From: Acetobacteraceae bacterium | GTDB lineage: Bacteria; Pseudomonadota; Alphaproteobacteria; Acetobacterales; Acetobacteraceae | Direction of reading: 5' to 3' | NCBI GenBank assembly: GCA_031291795.1 | Contig: JARLIJ010000011.1 | Location: 1 to 36,176, forward strand | DNA: 36,176 nucleotides | Part shown: positions 1-8,314 of the stretch, piece by piece | How the letters are laid out: each line of letters opens with the position of its first letter | Position numbering within the stretch: the stretch's first letter is position 1 | Notes under the pieces: generated by a model | Seen by the model: only the letters and a program-made list of their open reading frames with translations | Databases searched by the model: none | Told to the model about the DNA's origin: nothing | Made by a program: the position numbers and the translations under genes

Positions 1-159
<159 letters not shown>

Positions 160-174
160 TTCAGGCTGTTACGG

Positions 175-205
175 GCCGATCGCCTGGCGGAAGCCGGCGA
201 TCGGC
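175..205 (+). terminator. Hairpin downstream of asd, possible terminator
   Basis: A perfect 10-bp inverted repeat (GCCGATCGCC at 175-184 and GGCGATCGGC at 196-205) with an 11-base loop sits 15 bases after the asd stop. A second short self-complementary stretch covers the stop codon itself (152-168). No T-run follows the stem, so this is not a textbook intrinsic terminator. It could be a Rho-associated 3' end or an RNA-stabilising hairpin. Confidence 0.35.
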
Positions 206-294
206 GCCATCCGTGGCGTGGAAACGCCGCAGCGGACCAGACCACATTGTCTCGCCTGGCGGCACCAGCCGTTGAGGCCGGGCCGCAGGCGCGT

Positions 295-440
295 GCGGTT
301 GCAACCGCCCCGGCGACCCTCGATACGTTGCTCCCCTCCGCCGGACATCCGATCAAGTGCGGCCCGCGAGGCGGCCCCCTGCGTTGACCCTGCCCATGGG
401 CAAGGGTAAGCAGCCGTAACGGCCGAACGCCGGTAGGGCG
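295..440 (+). promoter_or_regulatory. sdh upstream region with palindromes
   Basis: The 301-bp gap between asd and sdhC has no convincing gene. It holds three symmetrical elements: a perfect 14-bp palindrome GCGGTTGCAACCGC at 295-308; a palindrome TGCCCATGGGCA at 391-402, extended outward by ACCCT/AGGGT with one unpaired base; and an ACGCC/GGCGT hairpin at about 426-440, just before the sdhC ribosome-binding site. A TTGACC at 384-389 could be a -35 element, but the hexamer 17 bases downstream (TAAGCA) is a poor -10. The first palindrome is a plausible operator for sdh control. The regulator cannot be named from sequence. Confidence 0.3.
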
Positions 441-460
441 TCGGCAGGAAGGAGCATTCC

Positions 461-892
461 GTGAGAGACGTACGCGACGCGCTCTATGTGGCGCGCAACA
501 CGGACGGCAAACTTGTCCGTCGCCCGATGTCCCCGCACCTTCAAATCTGGCGCTGGCCGATCGCAATGGCGGTCTCCATCACCCACCGCGTCACCGGCGT
601 GGGGCTTGGCATCGGCACCCTGCTGCTGACCTGGTGGCTGGTCGCCGCCGCCACCTCGGACGCCGCGTTCGATTTCATCCAGTGGTTCCTCGGCACGCCG
701 ATCGGCATCTTCGTGCTGTTCTGCTGGACCCTGTCGTTGCTGCTGCACTTGTGCAGCGGCATCCGGCACCTGGCATGGGACGCCGGCTTCGGTTTCGAGC
801 CACAGGCCTACCGCCTGACATCCTGGATCGTGTACGCCGTCGGCATCGCAGCCACCGTGCTGATCTGGATCGTCGGCCTCGTGATCTGGTGA
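461..892 (+). CDS. sdhC: Succinate dehydrogenase cytochrome b556 subunit
   Basis: This is one of the two membrane anchors of complex II, 143 aa. It binds haem b and helps form the quinone site that takes electrons from SdhB. Three hydrophobic segments are visible (about residues 45-65, 73-96 and 122-141). The family signatures are present: SPHLQIWRW near residue 24, SITHRVTG (residues 39-46), and LHLCSGIRHLAWDAG around residue 100, which carries the conserved histidines including the expected axial haem ligand. The GTG at 461 is preceded by a strong GGAAGGAG eight bases upstream, which favours it over the internal ATG at 529. It is the first gene of sdhCDAB, with sdhD nine bases downstream. 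Confidence 0.95.
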   Translation: MRDVRDALYVARNTDGKLVRRPMSPHLQIWRWPIAMAVSITHRVTGVGLGIGTLLLTWWLVAAATSDAAFDFIQWFLGTPIGIFVLFCWTLSLLLHLCSGIRHLAWDAGFGFEPQAYRLTSWIVYAVGIAATVLIWIVGLVIW

Positions 893-901
893 GGATGCAC
901 C

Positions 902-1306
902 ATGTCTGACACAAGCCGCTCCCCCCGCGTCGACATGCGGCGCTCCCCGCTCGGGCGCGCCCGCGGCCTCGGCGCCGCCCATTCCGGATCCGCCACCTGG
1001 TGGGCCCATACGCTCAGCTCCATCGCCCTGGTGCCGCTGACGCTGTGGTTCATCTGCGGCATGGTCCGCATGGTCGGTGCCTCGCGTGACGACGTCGTTG
1101 CCTGGCTGAGCCGCCCGCTGCCGCTGGTCCTGATGCTGGTCCTGCTGCTGATGACCTTCCACCATATGAAACTCGGGCTGGAGACGGTGGTCGAGGACTA
1201 CATCCACCAGCCGGTCGCACGCCTGACCATGCTGCTGTCGATCAAGGCCGTGACGCTGTTGCTGGGCCTCGCCTGCATCGTCTCGGTCCTTCGGATCGGC
1301 CTGTAG
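902..1306 (+). CDS. sdhD: Succinate dehydrogenase hydrophobic anchor subunit
   Basis: This is the second membrane anchor of complex II, 134 aa, with three predicted transmembrane helices. The sequence [18 protein letters not shown] near residue 28 and [15 protein letters not shown] near residue 83 match the alphaproteobacterial SdhD family; the HH pair lies where the second haem ligand is expected. A GAGGA lies just upstream of the ATG at 902, overlapping the end of sdhC, which suggests translational coupling. sdhA follows after 16 bases. The N-terminal 20 residues are Arg-rich and probably cytoplasmic. Confidence 0.93.
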   Translation: MSDTSRSPRVDMRRSPLGRARGLGAAHSGSATWWAHTLSSIALVPLTLWFICGMVRMVGASRDDVVAWLSRPLPLVLMLVLLLMTFHHMKLGLETVVEDYIHQPVARLTMLLSIKAVTLLLGLACIVSVLRIGL

Positions 1307-1322
1307 CGCGAGGAGATCCCCG

Positions 1323-3134
1323 ATGAACGCGATCACGATGCCGTCGTCCCGCGCCTACAACGTGGTGGACCATACCTATGACGTGGTGGTGGTGGGCGCC
1401 GGCGGGTCCGGGCTGCGCGCCACCTTCGGCATGGGCGCCGCCGGGCTGAAAACCGCCTGCATCACCAAAGTCTTCCCCACCCGCAGCCACACCGTCGCGG
1501 CACAGGGTGGCGTCGCCGCCTCGTTGGGCAACATGGACCCCGATGAGTGGCGCTGGCACATGTACGACACCGTCAAGGGGTCGGACTGGCTGGGCGACCA
1601 GGACGCCATCGAGTACATGTGCCGTGAGGCGGTGCCGGCGGTCTACGAGCTGGAGCACTACGGCGTACCGTTCAGCCGTACCGAGGAAGGCAAGATCTAC
1701 CAGCGCCCGTTCGGCGGCCACATGACGGACTACGGTGCCAAACCGGCCCGGCGCGCCTGTGCCGCCGCGGATCGCACCGGCCACGCCATCCTGCACACGC
1801 TGTATCAGCAGAGCCTGAAGCACGACGTCGAGTTCTTCATCGAGTACTTCGCCCTGGACCTGATCATGGACCAGGAAGGCGTCTGCCGCGGCGTCATGGC
1901 GTGGAACCTCGAGGACGGCACGCTCCACCGCTTCCGGGCGCAGATCGTCGTGCTGGCAACCGGCGGCTATGGCCGCGCCTTCCTGTCCTGCACCTCTGCC
2001 CATACCTGCACCGGCGACGGCAACGGCATGGTGCTGCGCGCCGGCCTGCCCTGCCAGGACATGGAATTCGTGCAGTTCCATCCGACCGGCATCTTCCCTG
2101 CCGGCTGCCTGATCACCGAGGGCGCCCGGGGCGAGGGCGGCTACCTGACCAACAGCCAGGGCGAGCGGTTCATGGAGCGCTATGCTCCGACCGCCAAGGA
2201 CCTGGCCAGCCGCGACGTCGTCTCCCGTTCGATGACCATCGAGATCGCCGAAGGGCGCGGCTGCGGCCCGAACAAGGACCACATCATGCTCCATCTGGAG
2301 CATCTCGGGGCCGACCTGCTGCATGAGCGGCTGCCGGGAATTTCCGAGACGTCGAAGGTGTTCGCCGGCGTCGACGTGACCAAGGAGCCGATCCCGGTGC
2401 TGCCGACCGTGCACTACAATATGGGCGGCGTGCCGACCAACGTGCACACCGAGGTATTGCGGCCGACCCGCGACAACCCGGATGCCATCGTCCCCGGCCT
2501 GATGGCGGTGGGTGAAGGCGCCTGCGTCTCGGTCCATGGCGCCAACCGGCTGGGCTGCAACTCGCTGCTGGACATCGTGGTGTTCGGGCGCGCTGCGGCG
2601 AACCGCGCGGCGGAGCTGATCCGGCCCGGCGCGTCGCAACCGTCGCTGCCGCCCAAGGCCGGCGAGGCCTCGCTGGACCGGTTCGACCGCACCCGTCATG
2701 CCAAGGGCGGCACGAAGGTGGCCGACCTGCGGCTGGACATGCAGCGCACCATGCAGATGCATGCCGCCGTGTTCCGCAACAGCAAGACCCTGACGCGCGG
2801 CGTGGCCGAGATGCAGCGGGTCTGGCGCGGCCTGGACGACATGTCGGTCACCGACCGCAGCCTGGTCTGGAACAGCGACCTGGTCGAAGCGCTGGAGCTG
2901 CAGAACCTGATGGGCAACGCCATGACCACCATGGTCGGCGCCGAGGCCCGCTCCGAGAGCCGTGGCGCGCACGCCCACGACGACTACCCGGAGCGCGACG
3001 ATGTCAATTGGATGAAGCACACGCTCGCCTGGTGCGGCGACGACGGCAGCGTCTCGCTGGATTACCGTCCGGTGAAGATGCAGACCCTCACCAACGAGGT
3101 GTCGGTGTTCCCGCCCAAGAAGCGCGTCTACTGA
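1323..3134 (+). CDS. sdhA: Succinate dehydrogenase flavoprotein subunit
   Basis: This is the catalytic subunit of complex II, 603 aa, oxidising succinate to fumarate with covalently bound FAD on the cytoplasmic face. The dinucleotide-binding motif [15 protein letters not shown] lies near residues 24-38. The FAD-linking histidine is in [11 protein letters not shown] (about residue 58). The catalytic segments [18 protein letters not shown] and [18 protein letters not shown] are intact, as is the C-terminal Tyr-rich tail [14 protein letters not shown]. Length and motif order are normal for the family. GAGGAGATC lies just before the ATG. It is third in the operon and starts 16 bases after sdhD. 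Confidence 0.97.
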   Translation: MNAITMPSSRAYNVVDHTYDVVVVGAGGSGLRATFGMGAAGLKTACITKVFPTRSHTVAAQGGVAASLGNMDPDEWRWHMYDTVKGSDWLGDQDAIEYMCREAVPAVYELEHYGVPFSRTEEGKIYQRPFGGHMTDYGAKPARRACAAADRTGHAILHTLYQQSLKHDVEFFIEYFALDLIMDQEGVCRGVMAWNLEDGTLHRFRAQIVVLATGGYGRAFLSCTSAHTCTGDGNGMVLRAGLPCQDMEFVQFHPTGIFPAGCLITEGARGEGGYLTNSQGERFMERYAPTAKDLASRDVVSRSMTIEIAEGRGCGPNKDHIMLHLEHLGADLLHERLPGISETSKVFAGVDVTKEPIPVLPTVHYNMGGVPTNVHTEVLRPTRDNPDAIVPGLMAVGEGACVSVHGANRLGCNSLLDIVVFGRAAANRAAELIRPGASQPSLPPKAGEASLDRFDRTRHAKGGTKVADLRLDMQRTMQMHAAVFRNSKTLTRGVAEMQRVWRGLDDMSVTDRSLVWNSDLVEALELQNLMGNAMTTMVGAEARSESRGAHAHDDYPERDDVNWMKHTLAWCGDDGSVSLDYRPVKMQTLTNEVSVFPPKKRVY

Positions 3135-3152
3135 CGGATCGGAAAGCACACG

Positions 3153-3935
3153 ATGGTCGAGTTCGCCCTCCCCCGGAACAGCAAGATCGGCACCGGGAAG
3201 ACCTTCAAGGCCCCCGCCGGCACCAAGCGCGTGCGGGAGTTCAAGATTTACCGCTGGAACCCCGATGACGGGCAGAACCCCCGTCTCGACACGTTCGAGA
3301 TCGACATGGACCGGTGCGGGCCGATGGTCCTGGACGCGCTGATCAAGATCAAGAATGAGATCGACCCGAGCCTGACGTTCCGCCGGTCGTGCCGCGAGGG
3401 GATCTGTGGGTCCTGCGCCATGAACATCGATGGCGGGAATACGCTGGCGTGCCTCAAGCCGATCGAGGACGTGAAGGGCGCGATCAAGATCCATCCGCTG
3501 CCGCATATGCCGGTGGTCAAGGACCTGATTCCCGACCTGACCCAGGCCTATGCGCAGCTGCATTCGGTGCAGCCCTGGCTGCAGGCCGACACCGCGCCGC
3601 CACCCGATGGCGAACGGCTGCAGAGCAAGGAAGAGCGCGCCAAGCTGGATGGGCTGTGGGAGTGCATCCTGTGCTTCTGCTGCTCCACGAGCTGCCCGAG
3701 CTACTGGTGGAACGGCGATCGCTACCTGGGGCCGGCAGCGCTACTGCAGGCCTATCGCTGGATCGCCGACAGCCGCGACGAGAAGACCGGGGAACGGCTG
3801 GATGCGTTGGAAGATCCGTTCAAGCTGTATCGCTGCCACACGATCATGAACTGCACCGACACCTGCCCGAAGAACCTCAACCCGGCCAAGGCGATCGGGG
3901 AGATCAAGCAGCTCATTGCCGAACGGGCGATGTAG
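3153..3935 (+). CDS. sdhB: Succinate dehydrogenase iron-sulfur subunit
   Basis: This is the electron-transfer subunit of complex II, 260 aa, carrying three Fe-S clusters between FAD in SdhA and quinone in SdhC/D. The [2Fe-2S] ligands are in CREGICGSC (around residue 80). The first ferredoxin-type cysteine group is [16 protein letters not shown] (around residue 171). The last group is [17 protein letters not shown] (around residue 229). All ligand cysteines are present. GATCGGAAAG precedes the ATG. It is the last gene of sdhCDAB; a long hairpin begins 13 bases after its stop. Confidence 0.97.
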   Translation: MVEFALPRNSKIGTGKTFKAPAGTKRVREFKIYRWNPDDGQNPRLDTFEIDMDRCGPMVLDALIKIKNEIDPSLTFRRSCREGICGSCAMNIDGGNTLACLKPIEDVKGAIKIHPLPHMPVVKDLIPDLTQAYAQLHSVQPWLQADTAPPPDGERLQSKEERAKLDGLWECILCFCCSTSCPSYWWNGDRYLGPAALLQAYRWIADSRDEKTGERLDALEDPFKLYRCHTIMNCTDTCPKNLNPAKAIGEIKQLIAERAM

Positions 3936-3947
3936 CAGGCGCCGCAC

Positions 3948-4012
3948 GGCAGGATCTACTCCCTCTCCCCTTGCGGCCCAAGCCCGCAAGGGGAGAGGGA
4001 GTAGATTCTGCC
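3948..4012. repeat. 65-bp palindromic repeat, likely bidirectional terminator
   Basis: Two 29-base arms (3948-3976 and 3984-4012) flank a 7-base loop. They are complementary at 28 positions, and the one mismatch would be a G-U pair in RNA. The element lies between the convergent sdhB and 2OG-oxygenase genes, 13 bases from one stop and 12 from the other, so it can end or protect both transcripts. Its arm contains TACTCCCTCTCCCCTTG, nearly identical to the arm of the 105-bp palindrome inside hpnG (34050-34154). It is therefore probably a copy of a dispersed palindromic repeat family and not a one-off terminator. Confidence 0.75.
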
Positions 4013-4024
4013 GCCTGCCGTCCC

Positions 4025-4657
4025 TCAGGCCGCCATCGTCAGCCGCTTGACGAACGCCGACCACCGATGCCGGCGCAGCTCGCTGCGGGCCTTCTCGTCG
4101 CTGGTCATGTAATTCAGCTGCACGCTGTAGCGCTGCCCCACAAATGTCCGGTGGCCGTGCCAGGTGGTCGGACCGTTCGGGAACACCAGCAGCGTGCCGT
4201 TCACCGGGGGCACCTCCACAGCGTAGTCCTCCAGGTCCTGCGGGCCGCGCAGCAGGCGCAGGCAGCCTTCCTGGCGGCCGAACGCCTCGGTCGCCTGGTT
4301 GAGATACAGCAGCACCGTCACCCGCTTGGCGGTTGAATCGCAGTGGATCCGGCCGTCCTTCGCCTCGGTCCGCCCGCGCATGGTCACCATGGTTGGCGCG
4401 CCCTCCAGGTCCAGGCCGAACAGCCCGGCGATCGCGGTCCGCAGCCGCGGGCCTTCCATCTCCGCCATCAGCGCACGCGCCGCCGGCCCCAGCCGGATGG
4501 AGTCCACCGGGAACGAGCCGCGCTTGCCAAGCGGAGGGAGGTCGCCGAGCACGGCGCTCAGGCTGGCGGGCGGGACGAAGTCCGGCACCACCACATGCGG
4601 GTAGGGGGCGGTTGCCACCGGGGTCGCTGCCAGCTTGGCGTAGTCCAGCTCGATCAT
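4025..4657 (-). CDS. 2OG-Fe(II) oxygenase family protein
   Basis: This is a 210-aa protein with a 2-oxoglutarate/Fe(II) dioxygenase (prolyl-4-hydroxylase-like) double-stranded beta-helix fold. The iron ligands can be assigned as His105 and Asp107 in RIHCDST and His167 in TTWHGHR. Arg176 in GQRYSVQLNY is positioned to bind 2-oxoglutarate. The N-terminal PYPHVVVPDFVP is typical of the family. The ATG at 4657 is chosen because GAAGGAGAGG precedes it and because the family motifs start soon after; upstream in-frame codons are less likely. The substrate is unknown; it could hydroxylate a protein or a small molecule. It is divergent from zapE and convergent with sdhB. Confidence 0.85.
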   Translation of the reverse strand: MIELDYAKLAATPVATAPYPHVVVPDFVPPASLSAVLGDLPPLGKRGSFPVDSIRLGPAARALMAEMEGPRLRTAIAGLFGLDLEGAPTMVTMRGRTEAKDGRIHCDSTAKRVTVLLYLNQATEAFGRQEGCLRLLRGPQDLEDYAVEVPPVNGTLLVFPNGPTTWHGHRTFVGQRYSVQLNYMTSDEKARSELRRHRWSAFVKRLTMAA

Positions 4658-4688
4658 CCACCTCTCCTTCGTCGCGCCCATTACCATG

Positions 4689-4740
4689 GAACGCAGTGCA
4701 TTGAACCGGGCGCGGGCCCCGGTGCGTTGAACGCAGCGCA
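4689..4740. promoter_or_regulatory. Repeated sequence between divergent oxygenase and zapE
   Basis: The 82-bp divergent spacer contains two overlapping repeat pairs: GTGCATTGAAC (4697-4707) with GTGCGTTGAAC (4722-4732), and GAACGCAGTGCA (4689-4700) with GAACGCAGCGCA (4729-4740). The second copy also forms a palindrome TGCGTT-G-AACGCA (4723-4735). Repeats of this kind between divergent starts are compatible with an operator or overlapping promoters. No clear -35/-10 pair was found. Confidence 0.3.
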
Positions 4741-5927
4741 TGGACAAGCTATCTGCCATGCCGACCATGGATAGCATCAGCCCCGACGCCGCCGTCGTGC
4801 GCGGCCCTTTGCCTGCCTATCGCGCGATGCTGGCCGAGGGCGCATTGGAACCCGATTCCTCCCAACTGGAAGCCGCGGAGCGCCTGCAGGCGCTGTGGCA
4901 GCAATTGCGCGGCTACGATCCCCCTCCCCTGCCCGTCAACGGCGGCGGCCTGCTGACCCGCCTGCTCGGACGCAAGGCCCCCGATCCGGCGGCCGACGCG
5001 CCCCAGGGCCTGTATCTGGTGGGCGAGGTCGGCCGCGGGAAGTCCATGTTGATGGACCTGTTCTTCGACACGGCAGAAGTGACCCGCAAGAAGCGCATCC
5101 ACTTCCATCGCTTCATACAGGACGCGCATGCCAAGGTGCACGCCTGGAAGCGCGCCCACCCGGACACCACCGACCCGATACCGCCGCTGGCCGATGCCAT
5201 CGCCGCCGAAGCCGCGCTGCTGTGCTTCGACGAGTTCCAGGTCAACGATATAGCCGACGCCATGATCCTCGGCCGGCTGTTCCAGGCGCTGTTCCAGCGC
5301 GGCGTGGTGGTGGTGGCGACCTCCAACGTCCGGCCGGACGACCTGTTCAAGAGCCAGCCCGGCCGCGACGCCTTCCTGCCGTTCATCGCACTGATCAAGC
5401 AGCGGCTCGACGTGTTGCTGATGGATGCCGGCCGCGATTTCCGCCGCGAGCGGCTCCGCGGCATGCGGACCTGGGATGTGCCGGCCGACGCGCTCTCCGC
5501 CCGCGCGCTGGACGAGGCCTTCGCCACCCTCACCGGCGATGCCACGCCGACGCCGGTCACCCTCACGGTGATGGGGCGGGACCTCGTGGTGCCGCTTGCC
5601 GCCGAAGGCGTCGCCCGGTTCGACTTCGCAACCCTGTGCGGCACGGCGCTGGGGGCCGGCGACTACCTCGCGATCGCCAGCACCTTCCATACCCTGGTGC
5701 TTGACGACATCCCGCGCCTGTCCACCAACAATTTCGATGAGGCACGTCGTTTCATTACCCTGGTCGACGCGCTGTACGACCAGCGGGTGAAGCTGGTGGC
5801 ATCGGCCGACGCCCAGCCGGACCAGCTCTACAAGCGCGGCGAGGGCGCGAAGATGTTCGAGCGCACCGCGTCCCGCCTGGACGAGATGCAGAGCCAGGAC
5901 TGGATCGCCCTGCCCCACCTGGCCTAG
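4740..5927 (+). CDS. zapE: AFG1/ZapE family P-loop ATPase
   Basis: This is a 395-aa ATPase of the ZapE/AFG1 (LACE1) family. In E. coli ZapE binds FtsZ and acts in division under low oxygen; the mitochondrial homologue handles misfolded membrane proteins. Walker A is GEVGRGKS (residues 95-102, Lys101) and Walker B is LLCFDEFQVNDI (Asp164, Glu165). HFHRFIQDAHAKVH and the C-terminal SRLDEMQS are further family signatures. The start is uncertain: ATGs at 4740, 4758 and 4767 are all in frame and none has a clear ribosome-binding site. The conserved region begins near GPLPAYRAM, so all three are possible. The gene appears monocistronic. Confidence 0.92.
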   Translation: MDKLSAMPTMDSISPDAAVVRGPLPAYRAMLAEGALEPDSSQLEAAERLQALWQQLRGYDPPPLPVNGGGLLTRLLGRKAPDPAADAPQGLYLVGEVGRGKSMLMDLFFDTAEVTRKKRIHFHRFIQDAHAKVHAWKRAHPDTTDPIPPLADAIAAEAALLCFDEFQVNDIADAMILGRLFQALFQRGVVVVATSNVRPDDLFKSQPGRDAFLPFIALIKQRLDVLLMDAGRDFRRERLRGMRTWDVPADALSARALDEAFATLTGDATPTPVTLTVMGRDLVVPLAAEGVARFDFATLCGTALGAGDYLAIASTFHTLVLDDIPRLSTNNFDEARRFITLVDALYDQRVKLVASADAQPDQLYKRGEGAKMFERTASRLDEMQSQDWIALPHLA

Positions 5928-5971
5928 GCTTCCCCTCGTTCCGAAGAGAACGAACGGGGGGAAACCATACG

Positions 5972-7552
5972 ATGCTTCGAAGGCGCGGCTTCATTGCCGC
6001 CACGGCCGCAGTGCTCGCCGCCCCGGCCATCGTCCGCGCTGAAGCCAGCCGGGTGCTCAAATTCATCCCGCAATCCGACCTGACGGTGATCGATCCGGTC
6101 TGGAGCACGGTCTACAACACCCGCAACCACGGCTACATGGTGTTCGACACCCTGTTCGGCATGGACGGCGCCTACCGCATCCAGCCGCAGATGGTCGGCG
6201 GCGTGAAGCTGGAGGAGGACGGCCGCCGCTGGGACCTCACCCTGCGCGACGGGCTGCTGTTCCATGACGGCACCCCGGTGCTGGCGCGGGACTGCGTCGC
6301 CTCGATCCGCCGCTGGGCCGCCCGCGACGCGCTGGGTGGCACCCTGATGGCCGCCACCGACGAGCTGTCCGCAGCCGACGACCAAACCATCGTCTTCCGC
6401 CTGAAAAAGCCCTTCCCCCGCCTGCCCTACGCGCTCGGCAAGACCTCCACGCCGATGTGCGCGATGATGCCGGAACGGCTGGCCGCCACCGATCCGTTCA
6501 AGCAGCTGACGGAGATGACCGGCAGCGGCCCGTACCGCTTCAAGGCCGATGAGCGCCGCTCCGGCGACCGCACGGTCTATGAGCGCTTTGCCCAGTACCG
6601 CCCACGCGAAGGCGGCACGCCCGGCTGGACCGCCGGCCCGAAGGTCGCGTCGTTCGACCGGATCGAATGGATCACCATCCCCGATGACAGCACCGCCGCC
6701 GGCGCGCTGCAGGCCGGCGAGGTCGACTGGTGGGAACTGCCGACCGACGACCTGCTGCCGGTGCTGCGCCGCGCGGGCAAGATCCAAGTGGAGATCAAGG
6801 ACCCCACCGGGGTGATGGGCTTCCTGCGGATGAACTGCCTGCATCCGCCGTTCGACAACCCGGCCGTCCGCCGCGCGCTGCTAGGTGCCATCGTCCAGGA
6901 AGACTACATGACCGCCATCGCCGGCACCGACCCGAAGATGTGGCGCACCGGCGTAGGCGTCTTCTGCCCCGGCACGGACCTGGCGACTGACGTCGGAATG
7001 GAGGTGCTGACCGGCAAACGCGACCTCGGCCGCGTCAAGGCCGAAATCCGCGCCGCCGGCTACACGGATGCCCAGGTCGCGCTGATGGTCCCGACCGACA
7101 CGCATTACCGCAAGGCGATGGGCGACGTCGGCGCCGAGATGCTGCGCGCATCCGGGATGAACGTGGACTACCAGGCGGTGGACTGGGGCACCGCCGTGGT
7201 GCGGCGGGAGAACAAGGGCCCGGTCGATAAAGGGGGATGGAGCGGGCTGTTCACCACGCTCTCCGGCCTCGACCTGCAAACCCCATCGGGCCACGCCTTC
7301 CGCACCAATGGCGAAAAGGGCTGGTTCGGCTGGCCTGACAGCCCCCGGATCTACGCGCTGCGCAACGAATGGCTCGACGCGCAGGACCTTGCGACGGAGC
7401 AACGCCTCGCGGTCGAGATCCAGAAGCAGTGGTGGATCGACGTGCCGCATATCCCGATCGGACAGTGGTTCCAGCCAACCGCCTGGCGGAACGGCCTGAC
7501 CGGCATGCTGGACGGCTTCCCGATATTCTGGGGCATTCGACGCGCAGCATAG
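5972..7552 (+). CDS. ABC transporter substrate-binding protein, family 5
   Basis: This is a 526-aa periplasmic solute-binding protein of the peptide/nickel/opine (DppA/OppA, SBP_bac_5) family. The N-terminus has a twin-arginine-like signal (Arg4-Arg5-Gly-Phe-Ile, hydrophobic core, cleavage near AIVRA at residue 23), suggesting Tat export. The mature part has the family landmarks LRDGLLFHDGTPV, TGSGPYRFK and an FRTNGEKGWFGWPDSP C-lobe segment. GGGGGGAAA lies 9 to 17 bases before the ATG. No permease or ATPase genes are adjacent, so it is an orphan binding component here. Substrate specificity cannot be read from the sequence; dipeptides are only the commonest choice in the family. Confidence 0.9.
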   Translation: MLRRRGFIAATAAVLAAPAIVRAEASRVLKFIPQSDLTVIDPVWSTVYNTRNHGYMVFDTLFGMDGAYRIQPQMVGGVKLEEDGRRWDLTLRDGLLFHDGTPVLARDCVASIRRWAARDALGGTLMAATDELSAADDQTIVFRLKKPFPRLPYALGKTSTPMCAMMPERLAATDPFKQLTEMTGSGPYRFKADERRSGDRTVYERFAQYRPREGGTPGWTAGPKVASFDRIEWITIPDDSTAAGALQAGEVDWWELPTDDLLPVLRRAGKIQVEIKDPTGVMGFLRMNCLHPPFDNPAVRRALLGAIVQEDYMTAIAGTDPKMWRTGVGVFCPGTDLATDVGMEVLTGKRDLGRVKAEIRAAGYTDAQVALMVPTDTHYRKAMGDVGAEMLRASGMNVDYQAVDWGTAVVRRENKGPVDKGGWSGLFTTLSGLDLQTPSGHAFRTNGEKGWFGWPDSPRIYALRNEWLDAQDLATEQRLAVEIQKQWWIDVPHIPIGQWFQPTAWRNGLTGMLDGFPIFWGIRRAA

Positions 7553-7624
7553 CGGCCAGCAAGCTGCTTCCTTTTTCGACCCAAAAATGGTAATTATTGG
7601 ACTTTCAGAACTCGGAGCATCGCC

Positions 7625-8278
7625 GTGCGCCATTTGCTGACGGTTGCCCTCGTAGCGACCACGCTCATCACACCGCTCGCCGCGCTGGCCCAGCAGGCGC
7701 CCCCGACCGCCGATCAGATCGCCAGGGCGCTCAGCCGGCCGGCGGCGCCACAGCTTGCGGCACCGCAATTTACCGCACCGCTCGGTCCGATCGGAGGCGA
7801 GCCGCTCCAGGTCACCGCCACCATGCTGAAAGGCCCGACTCGCGGCATCATCCCGGCCCAGCCCACAACGCCACGGGTCGCGTCGGCCCCCGCTGCCGCT
7901 TCCGCCGCCACCCCCTGCCCGGCCGGCAGCGGCGTCTGCGCACTCAACATCGAATTCGAGACTGGCTCCGCCAGCCTCACCACCGATGCCCAGACCACGC
8001 TCGACAATCTCGGCAAGGCGTTGGCCAGCCTGCAAGGGTCCGGCTTCCGCTTCCGGGTGGAGGGCCACACGGACACCGTGGGAGCCGATGCCTACAACCG
8101 GACCCTGTCGGAAGAGCGGGCGGACACCGTCACCGCGTATCTCGCCGAACATTACGCGATCGACCGCGGCCATCTGCAGCCCATCGGCATGGGCAAGGAC
8201 CACCCGCTGGTCCAGACGCCGGACCAGACCCCGGAGCCGCGCAACCGGCGCGTCCAGGTGATCAACCTCGGCGCCTGA
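7625..8278 (+). CDS. OmpA-family peptidoglycan-binding protein
   Basis: This is a 217-aa exported protein. Residues 1-22 form a signal peptide ending ALA-QQ. Residues 24-100 are Pro/Ala-rich and low in complexity. The C-terminal half is an OmpA/MotB domain with IEFETGSASLTTDAQ, VEGHTDTVGADAYN and LSEERADTV, and an EPRNRRVQV end that carries the conserved peptidoglycan-binding Arg. The GTG at 7625 follows CGGAG at a good distance. There is no beta-barrel, so it should tether something to the cell wall from the periplasm. The AT-rich 72-bp spacer upstream (7553-7624) probably holds its promoter. It is followed after 36 bases by the putative metallopeptidase gene. Confidence 0.88.
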   Translation: MRHLLTVALVATTLITPLAALAQQAPPTADQIARALSRPAAPQLAAPQFTAPLGPIGGEPLQVTATMLKGPTRGIIPAQPTTPRVASAPAAASAATPCPAGSGVCALNIEFETGSASLTTDAQTTLDNLGKALASLQGSGFRFRVEGHTDTVGADAYNRTLSEERADTVTAYLAEHYAIDRGHLQPIGMGKDHPLVQTPDQTPEPRNRRVQVINLGA

Positions 8279-8314
8279 TCAGGGCGGCATCAGGCCGTCC
8301 GGCGGACCACATCG

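Noticed and set aside
384-412. Sigma-70 promoter for sdh from TTGACC and TAAGCA
   Set aside because: The spacing is 17 but the -10 hexamer matches poorly, so it is only mentioned as part of the upstream region.
1242-3563. 773-codon frame antisense to sdhA/sdhB
   Set aside because: sdhA and sdhB are unmistakable on the plus strand; the antisense frame is a codon-bias shadow.
7553-7580. Short AGCA/TGCT hairpin plus CCTTTTT after the solute-binding protein gene
   Set aside because: A four-base stem is too weak to call a terminator.
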